From: Coprinellus micaceus
Lineage: Eukaryota; Basidiomycota; Agaricomycetes; Agaricales; Psathyrellaceae
NCBI GenBank assembly: GCA_951394405.1
Contig: OX596338.1
Span: 3,410,001 to 3,474,000, forward strand
DNA: 64,000 nucleotides
Reading direction: 5' to 3'
Positions 45,601 through 56,773 of the stretch are shown piece after piece (within the stretch, counting starts at the first letter, position 1; every line of letters starts with the position of its first letter). The notes below the pieces were generated by a model. The model was not told the DNA's origin, did not search any database, and was given only the letters and a program-made list of their open reading frames with translations. The translations under genes and the position numbers were made by a program.

Positions 45601-45674
45601 CTGGTGCTGATGTTGAGCTGGTTGATGTTGAGGTGATGTGCGTTTTGAAAATGAGAAGCGTGCGTCGTCATCAT
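42626..45674 (-). CDS. NACHT NTPase with C-terminal Arg/Ser-rich tail
   Basis: Four exons, 45674-45572, 45519-44188, 44134-43863 and 43807-42626, give 962 residues with consistent phases. Leader: HLNINQLNIST followed by SGTFKS, a short motif commonly placed before basidiomycete NACHT domains. NACHT core: Walker A GPAGAGKTAIAG (about residue 90), Walker B LVIILDGLDEV, sensor ISSRPEHAI, and the helical half ending YKIYHKSLTDFLGDP. Exon 3 encodes PCDLDWWVRQWVQ. Exon 4 begins CPWYRCRPLCKLWRQQ and GWKVPAGLFK, and its single open frame of 394 codons runs into a tail rich in RS, SR and RRRR clusters (SRSRSRSSSRFRDK). The exon 3-4 join is supported by the same layout in the paralogue at 46817-49119. 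NACHT proteins act as nucleotide-driven oligomerising switches in fungal self/non-self recognition; a role here is inferred. No WD40, ankyrin or TPR repeats. Confidence 0.75.
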
Positions 45675-46816
45675 GAAGGAGGGAAGGGACCAGCAGGGTT
45701 GGTGACGAGGGCAACAGTGAAAGAGGGGGGTTGTCGTGTGGTGCGAACCGTGCGGTGTACCCTTACCTGTGGAAAGGTGTTGACAATGTTCGGTTCCTTT
45801 ATATGTCAGCTGAGGGTTCTGGCACCCGCCTCCCATGAGGCAGCATGTGGCTGTGGATATGCCTGCTTGCGGAAAAATGGACAACAGCGACGGACAGAAG
45901 GTATGGACAGTGGTGTGCTTCATCCGAGCCTTCCTCTGTCCCGGACGTGCACTTGGCGAACCGCTGGCGCCTTGAAACACCCATGCTGGATGTACAAGTT
46001 GGAAGACCGCCCGAGCGCCCAAATAGCCGCCCGAATTCGAGCAGCCGTCAGTATTCCATGAACAGTGCAAAAACACGGGCTTTGGAGCCTCCTGGCGGCG
46101 AAGTCACTACGATAAATCTACGGTACTTGAGTACAGTATCTCGAACTGGGGATGCCTTCCGAAGGCTCAAAGTACGCAGACAACATGCACTATTTACTTT
46201 CGTCGGCACCGTCCCAGACTTCATGGGGATGGATGGCGGCAGGGTTCCCTCTTCGCGGCGAGGAAAAGGGAACCGTTGGGGCATAAAGATGCACGAAAGC
46301 ACGACGAATATGCCCCAAAGGTCGTTTTCGTGGGGGCCGCGGTACACATAAACCACTATCTCGCCTGCGCCCCCCGGCACATCGCTCGCTCGGGGAAGAC
46401 CTGGCTCCGGTTCTCTACTGGTGTGGCCAAAAAGTCTAGGGGATCCAATGAGACGTGATTTGTGGATAAGGCAAGGGTGAGGAGGATTCAAAATGGGGTC
46501 GAACTCCAGGGCCTGCGAGTGTGAATGATGGACCAATCATGTTGCGTCGTGTCAGGTTGTGCTTGGTCAAGTTCCAGTTGATTCGGCCAGGGGTTTGTCG
46601 AGGCTAAACGTGTCCGGGTTGTCCCCTTATGCTACTGCTCACCGAGAGTCGCAAAGATCTGAGATGGACCATTGGCGCCTGTGGATGCGCGGGGACTTGG
46701 GTGCCACTGGGAATGTAGCTGTGTCATCATCATCGCCCGTGTCTCCCCTGAGAAAGGTCGGCCTCATGCTCTGCATCGCCCGCCCGCCAATCATGTGTTG
46801 GGTTCTCTTCCCGGCC
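45675..46816. other. No gene recognised
   Basis: Intergenic between the two NACHT genes. Frames are short and unlike proteins; the promoter of the NACHT-RS gene should lie at the left end. Confidence 0.45.
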
Positions 46817-49119
46817 TCAATCGCCGTCGTTGCCCTCCTGAACATCCAGTCCAAGCTCGCGCTTGGTCTCTTCGATATGAGCTGCGAGCCTGAGATCGGC
46901 GGATGCTTCGGTTTCGGCACCCGACGTGAGGTCTGTCAGGTATAGAGATTCCCAATTATCAGGCAATCGAGAGAATGCGTTGTCAACGAGGTCACAGAGC
47001 GACTTGTAATCCGTATCCGCTCCGTTGTAGATCGTCGGTGGGAAGACCTCAATAGGAGGAGGGTGATTCGCAAATACCGTATCTGGGGGTTCGAAATAGT
47101 GGAGTTCCTCTTCCCTGACTGCCTCTTCCCAACCCTCAGAAGAAATGAACCTCAGTGTGTCGTACAGCAAAGCAGCCTCGCTCGGCGTAGCCCAACCCAA
47201 AGCCCTGCAAACTCGGAGAATGTTGCCTCTCCAGTGCTTACACAGGTCGAGGCAGTCGTTAAGCCTTCCGGACTGCGAGAGGCACTGATGAGCAAACGGG
47301 TGTTAGTGGGTAAATTCACTTTTGAAGGAATCGCCGCCACTCACCCTGCTGTGCACCTCGCGGAAAAACGCCGCCAAGGTATGTGCAGCTTCCTCTGGCT
47401 CGGCCCAGAACGTGGCGATTACTGCGTGAACCCACCACACAACGTCGCAAGTACGTAGTAGACCCGTCGTCTGTGTATCGTTTGCATCGGCTGGGCAGAT
47501 ACCATAACGGGATATAAAATAGAACCAAGGGCGTAGAAAGAATGGTAGCTGTGTTTCGGGCAGAGCAACTTGGGGTGACTTGGCTAGGGGGGAATGTGAG
47601 TACTACATGGCTGTAGGACCATAAACGCCCGCACCTATCAAGACTTGGGCCAAACGCTTATCAATGAGATAAAAGACCGACCATTGATCGAAGGCATCGT
47701 TGAATTCCTGTCCACACCGTTCGGATTTCAGAAAGTCTGGCAGAGTTTTGTGGTAGAATTTGTATGGGGACTCGTGGGATTCACCGGCCGGGGGTATCTC
47801 AACCAGCGAGGCCAAGTTTTCCAGAAGATGGTCTGCTTGACCCTCAAAATCTTGGAGAAACTGTCTGACGAATAGCGCCGGGTCCTTGTCTGAGCAGTGA
47901 TGAATCATGCCCATCCATTGAACGGCCGTAAGAGTATCTGGGCTTGACGTGAGAATGCGAGTGTACAGCGCGTCTAAGGGAGCCAGGGGATTGTTTTCAG
48001 CTCCCTCAAAGTCCAGGCTAAGCACCGTCCGCAGACGGGCTTTGGGGTCGGCAAGGTTGTTGTCCTGAAGGAAACGAACGGCAGTGGCCGCGTAGATGAA
48101 TTGGCCTGAAGCCAGATTTACCAGTCGCTCTATATCCGTTTGGGAAGGCCACGAAGCGGATAGTCCGTAGCGCCGTCGGATTTCCGCGAACTTGGCGTTG
48201 AGGAATAGGGTAATGTCGGAGTCAGGGTCGTACTTGCTGTCAAGGAACAGCTGTCTGGAAAGGTGGTTGGCGTTGTTCGAGAAGAAGTCCCGAATGACAC
48301 GTTCGGGACGGCTGACGACGACGATGCGGAAGGGGAAATTGACTTCGTGGGCGGCCTGTAACAAGGCAGAGAGGATTTCGAGCTGGTCCGCCTCATTTGC
48401 CGAGCGCCCTTCACGCGCGCCCGATTGCCGAGAGTGGGCAGCTTCTACTTCGTCAAGCCCGTCGATGATGATGACTTGGGGGAGTGACGACATATCCAGG
48501 CGGCCGAGTGCGTCGTGGAATGGCTTGAGCAGGAGCGCCCTGCACTGGTCCCCCAAACGCTTCCGAAATATGGCTGGATCGCGTTCGATAGCGGAGAGAA
48601 TAGATCCGCGAAGGGGCTGGAGGCCATCGTGCTGTAGAAAACCATACGCCAAAGTCCCGACCAGAAACCGCTTCGACCTTCGTTTCTCAGACCCCGAGAA
48701 CGACGAGAAGAAAAAGCTCCCCGCCAGTATACCCCTTTCTTCGCAAATCTCAGCGATAGAACCAGCGATGGCGGTTTTACCAGCGCCTGCTGGCCCAGTG
48801 ACCCAGAGTATCTTCTTCGGCTCGTTGTCGTCATCCCCGTGGGTAATCCAACTGACGATCTCTTCCTGGACGGCCTTCCTAGTCTCTGGGTAGCACTTGG
48901 GCGCGTCGCAACGCTCGTCGGAGTTGTGGATCGCTTCCGATGCAATGTTGTTGCACAAATCTGTGTGGTCATTTCAGTCAGAACACAGCAATTTAGGACC
49001 CGGGATTGCTCACCCATAAAAGCAGACCTGTCGCTTCTTGAGGACCTCGCTTCATAGTGATTGACGGTCAGATCCCCCATTTGTACGTTTCGGGAGTGTG
49101 GAAAGTAGGAGGTCGACAT
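46817..49119 (-). CDS. NACHT NTPase, paralogue of the RS-tailed protein
   Basis: Four exons, 49119-49014, 48960-47635, 47583-47345 and 47284-46817, give 712 residues. The leader (HSRNVQMGDLTVNHYEA) resembles the common pre-NACHT motif. Walker A is GPAGAGKTAIAG, Walker B VIIIDGLDEV, then VVSRPERVI and YKFYHKTLPDFL. A 51-nt intron with a gtgcgg donor leads into QVALPETQLPFFLRPWFYF and CDVVWWVHAV; exon 4 carries CLDLCKHWRGNILRVC and GWATPSEAALLYDTLRF and ends in an acidic segment (QEGNDGD). The exon order, intron positions and the LCKxWR...GW module match the neighbour at 42626-45674, showing a tandem duplication with divergent tails. No repeat domain follows. Function in fungal innate or incompatibility responses is inference from the family. 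Confidence 0.8.
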
Positions 49120-49515
49120 AGTGGTACGAGAGGAAGGAGAAATGATGCACCCACACTGGCAAGTCGCACGTCACGCTTCCCATCATTGCCTGTGGCTTTG
49201 GGCGCTTATTTGTACAGGACCTCGAACTGTGGATATAGTTGCTGTGCTTTGGCCTGGATGCGATGCATGCCAACTTCCAAGGGTCCTTTTGTAGGCGCCA
49301 AGCTTGTCGAAAACCGTATGCCACAGGAACCGGCAGCCTTGTGGAATGGCGACTTGGTGGAGTGGGTGGAAAACGGGAATGTGAGATGAATTTAGGGAAT
49401 CTACCCTGCTCTGGGCGATGAGAATGGTTCTTAAAATCACTCCATCGAGAAGCGACAAAAAGAAATCGTTTCCGCGAGCGCCGAGCGGCAGTCACCTGAG
49501 GGAGGAGGAGCGTGC
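49120..49515. other. Gap before the tRNA gene
   Basis: Promoter side of the second NACHT gene. No other feature recognised. Confidence 0.5.
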
Positions 49516-49520
49516 AAAAA
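49516..49520 (-). terminator. Pol III terminator (T5)
   Basis: On the minus strand a run of five T begins five bases after the tRNA discriminator base. Such a T-run is the normal RNA polymerase III stop and supports an active tRNA gene. Confidence 0.8.
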
Positions 49521-49525
49521 GACGT

Positions 49526-49626
49526 TGAACCTGACCCGGATTGAACGGATGACCTTATGGAATCTCCAAATCGGGTATTTCCTATTTGGGCTGGAATCAT
49601 ACGCTCTACCACTGAGCTACAGGTCC
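49526..49626 (-). tRNA. tRNA-Trp (CCA) with a 29-nt intron
   Basis: Read on the minus strand: acceptor GGACCTG pairs with CAGGTTC (one G-T pair), followed by discriminator A; D arm GCTC-AGTGGTA-GAGC; T arm ATCCG-TTCAATC-CGGGT. The anticodon loop reads TTCCAG before the intron, giving anticodon CCA, and the intron contains TTTGG, able to pair with the anticodon as in normal fungal pre-tRNAs. Removing 29 bases leaves 72. The anticodon stem TATGA/CCATA has one A-C mismatch next to the loop, so the gene may be slightly degenerate or the intron border may be off by one. The box A and box B promoters (the D and T arms) and a downstream T5 are intact. Confidence 0.8.
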
Positions 49627-50196
49627 TTGTGAACCCGTTTTCTCCTTGTCTTTTTGTCGGGAAGAGAGGGGAAGAGGCGAGGGAACGAGCAAAAGGGAAG
49701 GGAGGGAGGAGGAGAAGACAAAAGTGCCTACGCCACGAGTGAATGACAAAAAGTGATCGAAGGAAAAGATTCCGGGAAGGTGATCGTCGATCACCATTGG
49801 AAAGCCCAAGAACTTTCTCTGTGGAGGGTACAAGGATAGTAGTCTCGCAGGGGGTCACCCGCCGGGACATACCATACGCCCCACCGCGAAGCCACGGGTC
49901 CGAAGGAGGGAGAACGAGAGGGATGAAAACACTAAGTCCAAACTCTCACGACGACCCAGTCTCTCTGGCTGAGGCCCTCTCTGAGACGCCATGCGACGCG
50001 CTCTGCTCGGGCATGCCTGGCACTGGGGGGATGCTATTAGAGAGAGGTGAGCATCGGGATGGTTTCCATGTGACGACTAGACGACGTACTAGGAAGCAGA
50101 TTTGGAAATATTGCCTCCCGACGGACTTTTAATCCCGGCCTTGAGAGGTTGGCTACCTTGTCGTGGTTGAGTTGGGGGTCTGATGGTGGATGCACC
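49627..50196. other. No gene recognised
   Basis: Between the tRNA 5' side and the next minus-strand gene. Short frames only. Confidence 0.45.
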
Positions 50197-50597
50197 CTAA
50201 AAAGGTATCAGCATATAGGCACAGGAAACAGAGTATATGCGCACAGAAGTACGTGGCTTCTTCGAGTTCCTAGGTTCCGCTTCACCCTGTGCCCTCTGCC
50301 AAGGAGATTCGATTGAGCGTTAGAGGGTGGGCTCAGGCGGGTGGAGCGTACCTTCTTCCATTTCTTGTATCCCGGAGGAGGCTGCGGGAACACATCCAAG
50401 CCTTCGAGGTTTGCAGGATCGGCGATGAATGCCTGGAAGCCAGCGTCCATCTCCCGTTGGTATTTCGTCAACTTCTTGACTTTGGGAGGTGGAGGGTTGT
50501 CCGGGGATGCGGCCTTCGCCACAGAGGCGCGACCGACGGGGCATTTCTCTGGGACACCATTGTCTGGGATTTCGTCACCTGAGGGGCCGGGAAACAT
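50197..50597 (-). CDS. Small basic hypothetical protein
   Basis: Exons 50597-50352 and 50286-50197 around a 65-nt intron (gtacgc...gcacag) give 111 residues. The core reads VKKLTKYQREMDAGFQAF, then IADPANLEGLDVF, then QPPPGYKKWKK just before the intron; the C terminus is basic with SKKPRTSVRIYSV. The ATG is at a typical position and both exons are phase 0. No family is recognised. The compact helix plus Pro-rich linker suggests a small interaction module. It lies head-to-tail with the dehydrogenase gene, both on the minus strand. Confidence 0.5.
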
Positions 50598-50872
50598 CTT
50601 GGGGAGAGGAAGGAAAGAAGTGGACAAAGCAAACCAACGTTTCGTGTGAGGGATGCATCGCTTGGCCTTGTTTGTTCGAGTCGGGGATCGGGGAGGAGGG
50701 ACAGACGCGTCGAGAGTGCATCGTGTGAGGTCACAGATGATTGGGACGTGTCTCCAAGGATTTAGGCGTGGGTAGCAGTGCCTCCAGTGCTCTGAAATAA
50801 CCCAATAATGCGAGTTACGACCCAAGTTTGAGCATGGATATGCGGTGGACAATGGACTGGTTTGGGGTACAT

Positions 50873-52061
50873 CTACAACTTTACAACGGGAGCGATAGCA
50901 TGAGCTCCAAACCTTGAGCCTCCATCGATGATTGTATGGGTGCCCGTAACATGCGCAGATGCGGGGCTGGCAAGGAAGAGGGCCAACCCAGCAATATCTG
51001 ACGGCCCTCCGCATCGTCCCGTTGGTTGGCTAGATATCAAGCCCTCACCAGCAATCTGGAAACCGAACGCAGTCATCTTGCTGGGGAAGAGACCAGGAAG
51101 GATGGCGTTAACACTGTGGAAAGGTGGAATTAGCGTGCGCCGCGAGGAGGTGCTAGAACCATGCGTACGTGACATTGCGAGGGAGAAGCTTAATAGCGAG
51201 AGATGAGGTGAGATGGTTAACTGCGGCTTTGCTTGGTTGGTCTGGGGGAAGAGAGAACGATGAGACTAGATGAAATGGTAAGACGGGAATTAGAGGAACT
51301 GACAACTCCAAGTTCCATCACCATCTGCACTAAGGGGACCCTCCGCGGAAGGGTCGACCGAGGCCGTGGAGGAGATGTTGATAACGCGGCCAGGATCTGC
51401 GTTGTTCGCGTCTTTCGCGAGGAGTTCCGTCAAGCCAGCAGTCACTACGGAATAGTTTATCAGGATCGTCCGGAGCTGAACAGCAATTAAACGTACTGTA
51501 AAAGATGCTCTTCACGTTCACAGCAAAGACGTTATCCCATCCCTTTTCCTCGGGGAAATCGTTGTAGGCACCACCCCATGTAATACCAGAGTTGTTAACA
51601 AGGACGTGCAGCTTCTGCTCGCGCTTTTTGAACTCTTCGACAAGGGCATCGCAACCCTTCCTTGACTGTGCAACTCCAATCAGTCTGAAATAGGGGCGTA
51701 GTGGGTAAGAGAACTCACGTTCAAGTTGGCGACGATGTACTGAGCCTTGGGGCCGGTGGCGACCTTGTTGATATCGTTCACGGACTCCTGGAGTTGCTTC
51801 TCTTTGCGCGCAGCAATATAGACCTTGGCACCGTTCTGGGCAAACCCAGTTGCCATCATCTTGCCGATACCAGAGCCCCCGCCAGTGACGAGGACAATCT
51901 TGCCCTGAACGCGGAAGAGGTTAGACGCCCGGAGGTCATTGAAGTCTGGAAGCGGCGGTAGTGGTCAGCCTCGTCGCATTCAGTGCTTGGATCGGTAGCT
52001 GAGCGCCTTGGCCCAGAGTGGGATAAGGCGACACCGAGCGGTACTCACCGTAAGCAGACAT
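50873..52061 (-). CDS. Short-chain dehydrogenase/reductase (SDR)
   Basis: Six exons from MSAYG at 52061 to the stop at 50873, about 300 residues. Exon 1 is 13 nt and is joined by a 102-nt intron to DFNDLRASNLFRVQGKIVLV. Cofactor site TGGGSGIG; adenine pocket and helix IAARKEKQLQESV; NNSGITWGG in place of the usual NNAG; catalytic Ser in VINISSTAS; catalytic Tyr-Lys in WSYQPSKAAVNHLTS, formed across an intron; C-terminal NAILPGLFPSKMT and GTHTIIDGG. This pattern matches classical SDRs of the 3-oxoacyl-ACP reductase/RhlG-like group, NADP(H)-dependent oxidoreductases. The substrate cannot be told. All catalytic residues are present. No metabolic cluster partners are nearby. Confidence 0.9.
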
Positions 52062-52395
52062 TTGGCGGTTCTGGGGGTGTCTTGAAGGGAGAACGGGGGG
52101 ATTCCAGGAGATGCGAATGGTAGTGTGGGGTAAACGGCAGATATAGGTCCAGGAAAACACGGAAGTTGTTGGTAACGGTCGGTACCGGTTATCACAATCA
52201 CCGAGGAGTATTTAGCGTCGAGTTAGACCGTCCATTGCCCGTAGTAGAACGTCCATTCACGTCGCATTGGGGTATGGCGTGTATTTCATCGATGCAGTGG
52301 GGGCGGACATGGTGGTAGGTGGCAAGGTTAGTGTCGGAAGTCAAAAACGAGCCTTGATCAGCAACCACCACTACACCACCCGCCAGCAAGCCTAA
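52062..52395. other. Intergenic, divergent promoter region
   Basis: Separates the SDR start (minus) from the ATG of the probable gene at 52396 (plus). No element recognised. Confidence 0.5.
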
Positions 52396-53619
52396 ATGCC
52401 AAACCCACCTGTGTCGTCTGCTCTTGGAATTGTAGTTTCAGGGCAACTGAGAGGATTAGAAGGCGTGGACAGCTCTGAACGATCCTGCCAGGGCATTTAT
52501 GGCGGCCAGGTTGATTTCGGCTTCATGAGAGCCCGAACCGACGGTACCTGGACAGGACCTGTCCGTACCAGAAAAGGGGTACCGCCCTTTGAATGCCGAG
52601 GAGTTCAAGGGAGCTTTCCTTGACCAGCTGGTACAATCGTGGTGCGTCGCTTCCGTTCTATCTCGCCCACGACGTCGTTTGACAGCGACAACGATTCCGC
52701 AGGCGGTTACCCGTGTTCCCTGGAACGTCAGGTGCCCTCGGAAGCTCGTCCACTTCTCTTCCCTGCTTGGGGGTTCTCCTTGAGCCTTGTCAAAACTACC
52801 AGGTTGCTCTGGGGTGGTCAATCAGTCAACAAGGGGTTGCGTTGAGGCAAGTCCTTGGCTCAATCAATCTGGCGGTTCTGACGGTGGAACCGGTACAACG
52901 CAGGATTCAAGGGAGGGAACCACTCGGGGTCTTCTTCAGACGTCGAACATGGTGCGTCCCCCGAATTCTCCTGTCCTTCAGATGACGACTTCTACCCGGT
53001 CCCGTCCTGCCAAAAACGCCGTTATCGGCGGTGACAACCTTCAAAGCAAGGTCGATGTGGGCGCTTCTAATCCTCTGTCACGATGCGTAGAAGTGCTGCT
53101 CAGGAAGGGACCTAGTGACCTAGCAATTAGTTCCAAGAACGCGCCCCAGGACATAGGTACCAGCATCTCTTTGGTTGTCGAAGGGAAGCAGGTCACAGAG
53201 GGTGGAGGGATGTTTAATAGGCCCGATTCGCTCCAGGTAGGACGTCCACTTCACTTACTGGCTACGGGTGCGGGTGGTACACAATGGGCAGGGGCGATAG
53301 CGATGTCGTTGAGCCCACACGATACCATCTGGAAGTATTACTTTGGGCGAGTTGGGACATATCTTGACGCGGGACATGGAGGCGAACACCCACAGGCTGT
53401 TAGGCGCCCATCATAGGCGCTGGTCGCCCGTGCTCCTCAACAGCAGGAAGTCGAAGATATGGCCGTGGTACCACCCCGCATTTCCGGGACATGTCGATGC
53501 CTTCGCCGAATCCAGCCCGTCCATCTCATTCAGGTTAAGGGTATTGAAGTACTGGGTCGTATATTCGCAACGGAAGTCAATGCGTTATTACAGGAAGTAG
53601 ACAGTGGAGGGTACGTAAG
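52396..53619 (+). CDS. Probable multi-intron Gly/Ser/Thr-rich protein, structure unresolved
   Basis: Start ATG at 52396 (MPNPPVSSALGIVVSGQ). A 45-nt intron (gttgat...ggacag) joins GIYGGQ to DLSVPEKGYRPLNAEEFKGA and FLDQLVQS, which is clearly protein-like. Further 3' one frame stays open for over 200 codons and is rich in Gly, Ser and Thr (NQSGGSDGGTGTTQDS). The final stretch, read in a different frame, gives QVKGIEVLGRIFATEVN and ends DSGGYVRDKK at 53619. At least three frame changes are needed, so there must be several introns I did not place. No family recognised. I treat gene presence as likely and the exact protein as unknown. Confidence 0.4.
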
Positions 53620-54391
53620 GGACAAGAAATGATATAATAAATAAGTGAATGGATCATACAACAAGACGCAATGAGGAAGAGGGGAGTAAGGGGGAGAGTG
53701 TCATAAAAGGTCGTCGTCGTCGCTTGTCGTCATCATCATCGTTAAACATGATGTTCGATACTTGCTGCTGTCCATTGCCGCGCCAAACGAGGAACCGAAA
53801 GGCGAAGTGGTAGGTTTTAGGTATGTGGGATATATACCGCTCATCATGAAGAACGAGGAGACGGTGGAACGGTGAGAACGATGAGGGCATGTACAAGGTG
53901 GAGCCCAAAACTAAGTTGGAGCCCGAAGATGAAGAGATAGATGGTGAGGAAGGGTGATGGCCGTACTAACTACAGCCCACACCGTCATGCAAGTCGATAT
54001 AGTGGATGTGCTAAAAAGGCGAAATGAAAGGTATGATGGGGGAGGGAATGGAGCAATGATGCAGAGGTCAAGACGGATGACAAGAGTGTGATGAAACATG
54101 ATACACAACAACAAGGAGGTGCAAGATGAGAAAGGGAGTTTGAAGGAACTCGGCGATAATGATAAGGCTCCTCAAAAACCGGAACATGCTAGTATGCCAA
54201 CCGGGCTTCAAGGGGAAAATGGGAGCGCGAAAGAGGAAATAGGACAAAGCCATAACAGCCATAATAGTCCAGTGGGGAAGTTCGAATGGAGGAACGCACG
54301 ATATGGGTCATAGAGGGTCACCGGTGGCGGCGGTGGCTAGTATATCCAAGCAATTGGAACGCCGAGCCGAAGTATAATCATCCAATGAGGC
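53620..54391. other. No gene recognised
   Basis: 3' flanks of two convergent genes. A short gtcgtcgtcgtcg-type trinucleotide stretch is at about 53710-53735. Nothing else seen. Confidence 0.45.
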
Positions 54392-56773
54392 TCACGATTG
54401 GGTGCTGTGGGCGGTCACTGTAGGTGTGGGTGATCGAGAGTCGAGATGGAGGTTGAATCGCGAAGTAGTTGGGGTGATCGAGCCGCTCCCAATGGATACC
54501 AGATCGTCCAGACTTGAGCACGTACTTGATGATGTCGGCGAGGGTGACCTCATCCGAGCATCAGAGTGGGGTTTAGGAGTGCTGTCCAATCCGAAGGCAT
54601 CTGCGACTGGGGCTTCCTTGAGCGTCTTGGGGAAGCTGAAGGCGAATGCCGAGTTGTCCTGTCCATTGGGCGTTCCTCCTGTGAAGAAGCAGTACCTGGA
54701 GCAAAGTCAGCACGATTGAACGCCGAGAACGTGAATAGAAAAAAGGACTCACTGGTTAATCAACTCCCGATAATGCGTACCTGCGTTCTGAGGAGAGTCG
54801 TCGTCCGCTATTGGAGGCAGGCTAAGAAACTGCTCCGTAGGGGAAGGAGTCGTCGACCTCGACGAATTGGGTGTCGTCAGGGACGGCGTCGAAAGCTCAC
54901 TCTCGAAGCCCGTATCGGACGAGAAGAGCCCCGACACCAGTGGTGGCGGCCGGTGGGGCGCAAGTTCTGGCGAAGGCGAACGCTTGGTACTCTCCGCGGT
55001 GGGGAACGGGTAAAAACCCACGAGGGGGCTGGACGCATCCCCCTTCGTCGGCGATGTAGAGTCTGGGCTCCGAGACCGCGGACTGGTAGGGGGTGTCCGC
55101 CGTACATTGGCAGCGCCAAACGTGCTCAGGTCAAAGTAACCCCGATGGTGGTTGCGGCCGTGGGGCTCTCCGGAGCGGACCTCGAAGGGGGTATCGTCGG
55201 TATGCGCGCTCGCTGGGGTATCGGGTATAACACCATCAGCGAGATCTCGAGGCGAGCCCAGAGAGGCAATTGGTTTGGGAGGTCGGGAGGGTTTCGCGAA
55301 CTGAGGATACGAGTTGTTGCGCTGATGGCTCGTCGGCGGGTTATCGTGGTACTTCCAGGGGTTCTTGAAAGACGCGTTTAGATCGTAACGCCCTGCAAAT
55401 GACGATGTCGATTTGAAGGTGGGCTCTTCCGACTCCGGCTCGGGAGATGACCGGGGGGACGATCTGGGGGATGAACGAGCGGGGGGAGCGGACGAAGTCG
55501 AGGCGGAACGTTCCTTCCCTTGCACCACCTTCTCCAACTTGGTCTGGAGGCTCGCAAGATTCTCGGGAGACTCCTCATCGGAAAGCGAGCGATCTCGAGG
55601 AGCCGACCTGCTGAACTTGGCGACGTAATCCTGCCCGCAGTTATTGTCCCAATAATCCCGCCCCGCCACCGAGTAACGCACGGCCAGAACGAGCGTCTTC
55701 TCCTCTATCCGGGCCAGAAGATCGTCGAGCCTGATGGTAAAGAAGAAGCGGTCAAAGTCGCTGCCCGGCGAGTCATGGTAGTGGCCGACAACCTCGCTAG
55801 TGGTTTGCCAAGAGTCGAAGGTGAACCGGATGGCGACCGTCTTGACGAAGGCAATGTTCCGTACCCGCACGCGGCCAAGGATAGCGTTGTTCCCTGGTGC
55901 TACAGACGTCTCCTCGAGGCACACCTCGGCGTTCATGTTGATCCTCGAAGGCATATTAACCACCCGGATGATCAGCTTCGTGCGTTCGCGTTTCTCGTCG
56001 CTCCCAAAAATGAACGAAGGGAAGTCACTATCAGTCCCGCTGGTATCGTCGGTTGGGGACCCGTCGCGAGACACCGCAAGGGGCTTCTGCTCCGCCAGGA
56101 ATAGCTTGACGTGCTCCAACTGAGAGTCGAAGTGTACGGCCTTGCAGGCGGGAGTCGCAGGCTCGCTCTTGCTGTACATGGAAAGACCTTCACCCCCACT
56201 AGTTGATCGTGACGTCTTCAATGAGGGCTTCACGAGTTGGCCAGACTTCTTCCGAATGAGTCCTGAGCCGTCATTAGGACGACCTGGAGCGGAGGCGATC
56301 GTCGACATTGGCGTGCGGGTCTCAAGACCAAGCCCACGCAGGGTCATGCCCGGGCTGTAGAGGAACTGAGAAGCTGCCTTTTTGGAGGAGATGGTGGTGA
56401 TATTGTCCTCAGTCTTGGAGGCTCGAAGACTCCCAGGGATGACGATGGGCTCCACATGTGGGCGAGCGAGTGGGGGAATGGGGTTGACGAGCTCCGGAGG
56501 GAAATGACCCTGTGCTTGAGCTGTGCGAGCCCTCCTAGCGCGTATGCTCAGGTGGACCTGGGTGGATACCGAAGCTGTGTCAGAACCGCTGCTCGCTGAG
56601 GTTGAACGGTGCGTGGTCGAAGGGCCAGGCTTGGACGTGGGCAAGGAGGGGGCGACGACCTGACGGGACGAGGACGCTCTGCGAGGGATGGTGGGCAAGG
56701 GCCCTGCAGAGGTGTTCGAGTAAAAATGCTGATGAGACATCCTGATGGGTTTCGGGGACACCGTCGCAATCAT
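54392..56773 (-). CDS. Glycogen-targeting PP1 regulatory subunit (CBM21)
   Basis: Exon 1 at 56773-54753 and exon 2 at 54695-54392, around a 57-nt intron, give 774 residues. The N-terminal 200 residues are Ser/Pro-rich. The PP1-docking motif KAVHF is at about 211-215, followed by the phosphorylase-region helix LEHVKLFL. The CBM21 carbohydrate-binding domain is at about 275-400 (GRVRVRNIAFVKTVAIRFT; RFFFTIRLDDLL; YWDNNCGQDY). After a long disordered Ser/Pro region the end carries THYRELINQYCFFTGG, completed across the intron, as in yeast Gac1/Pig2. These proteins bring phosphatase Glc7/PP1 to glycogen, activating glycogen synthase. Everything needed for PP1 and glycan binding is present. I cannot decide between GAC1 and PIG2 orthology. 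An alternative start is the Met at position 12. Confidence 0.9.

Noticed and set aside
48192..48893. 233-codon plus-strand frame inside the second NACHT gene
   Set aside because: Antisense to the Walker A-Walker B region; no independent signal.
53710..53740. Trinucleotide stretch as a functional repeat
   Set aside because: Too short and impure; ordinary low-complexity sequence.
54566..55381. 271-codon plus-strand frame in the CBM21 gene
   Set aside because: Antisense to the disordered Ser/Pro-rich region of the PP1 regulatory subunit.
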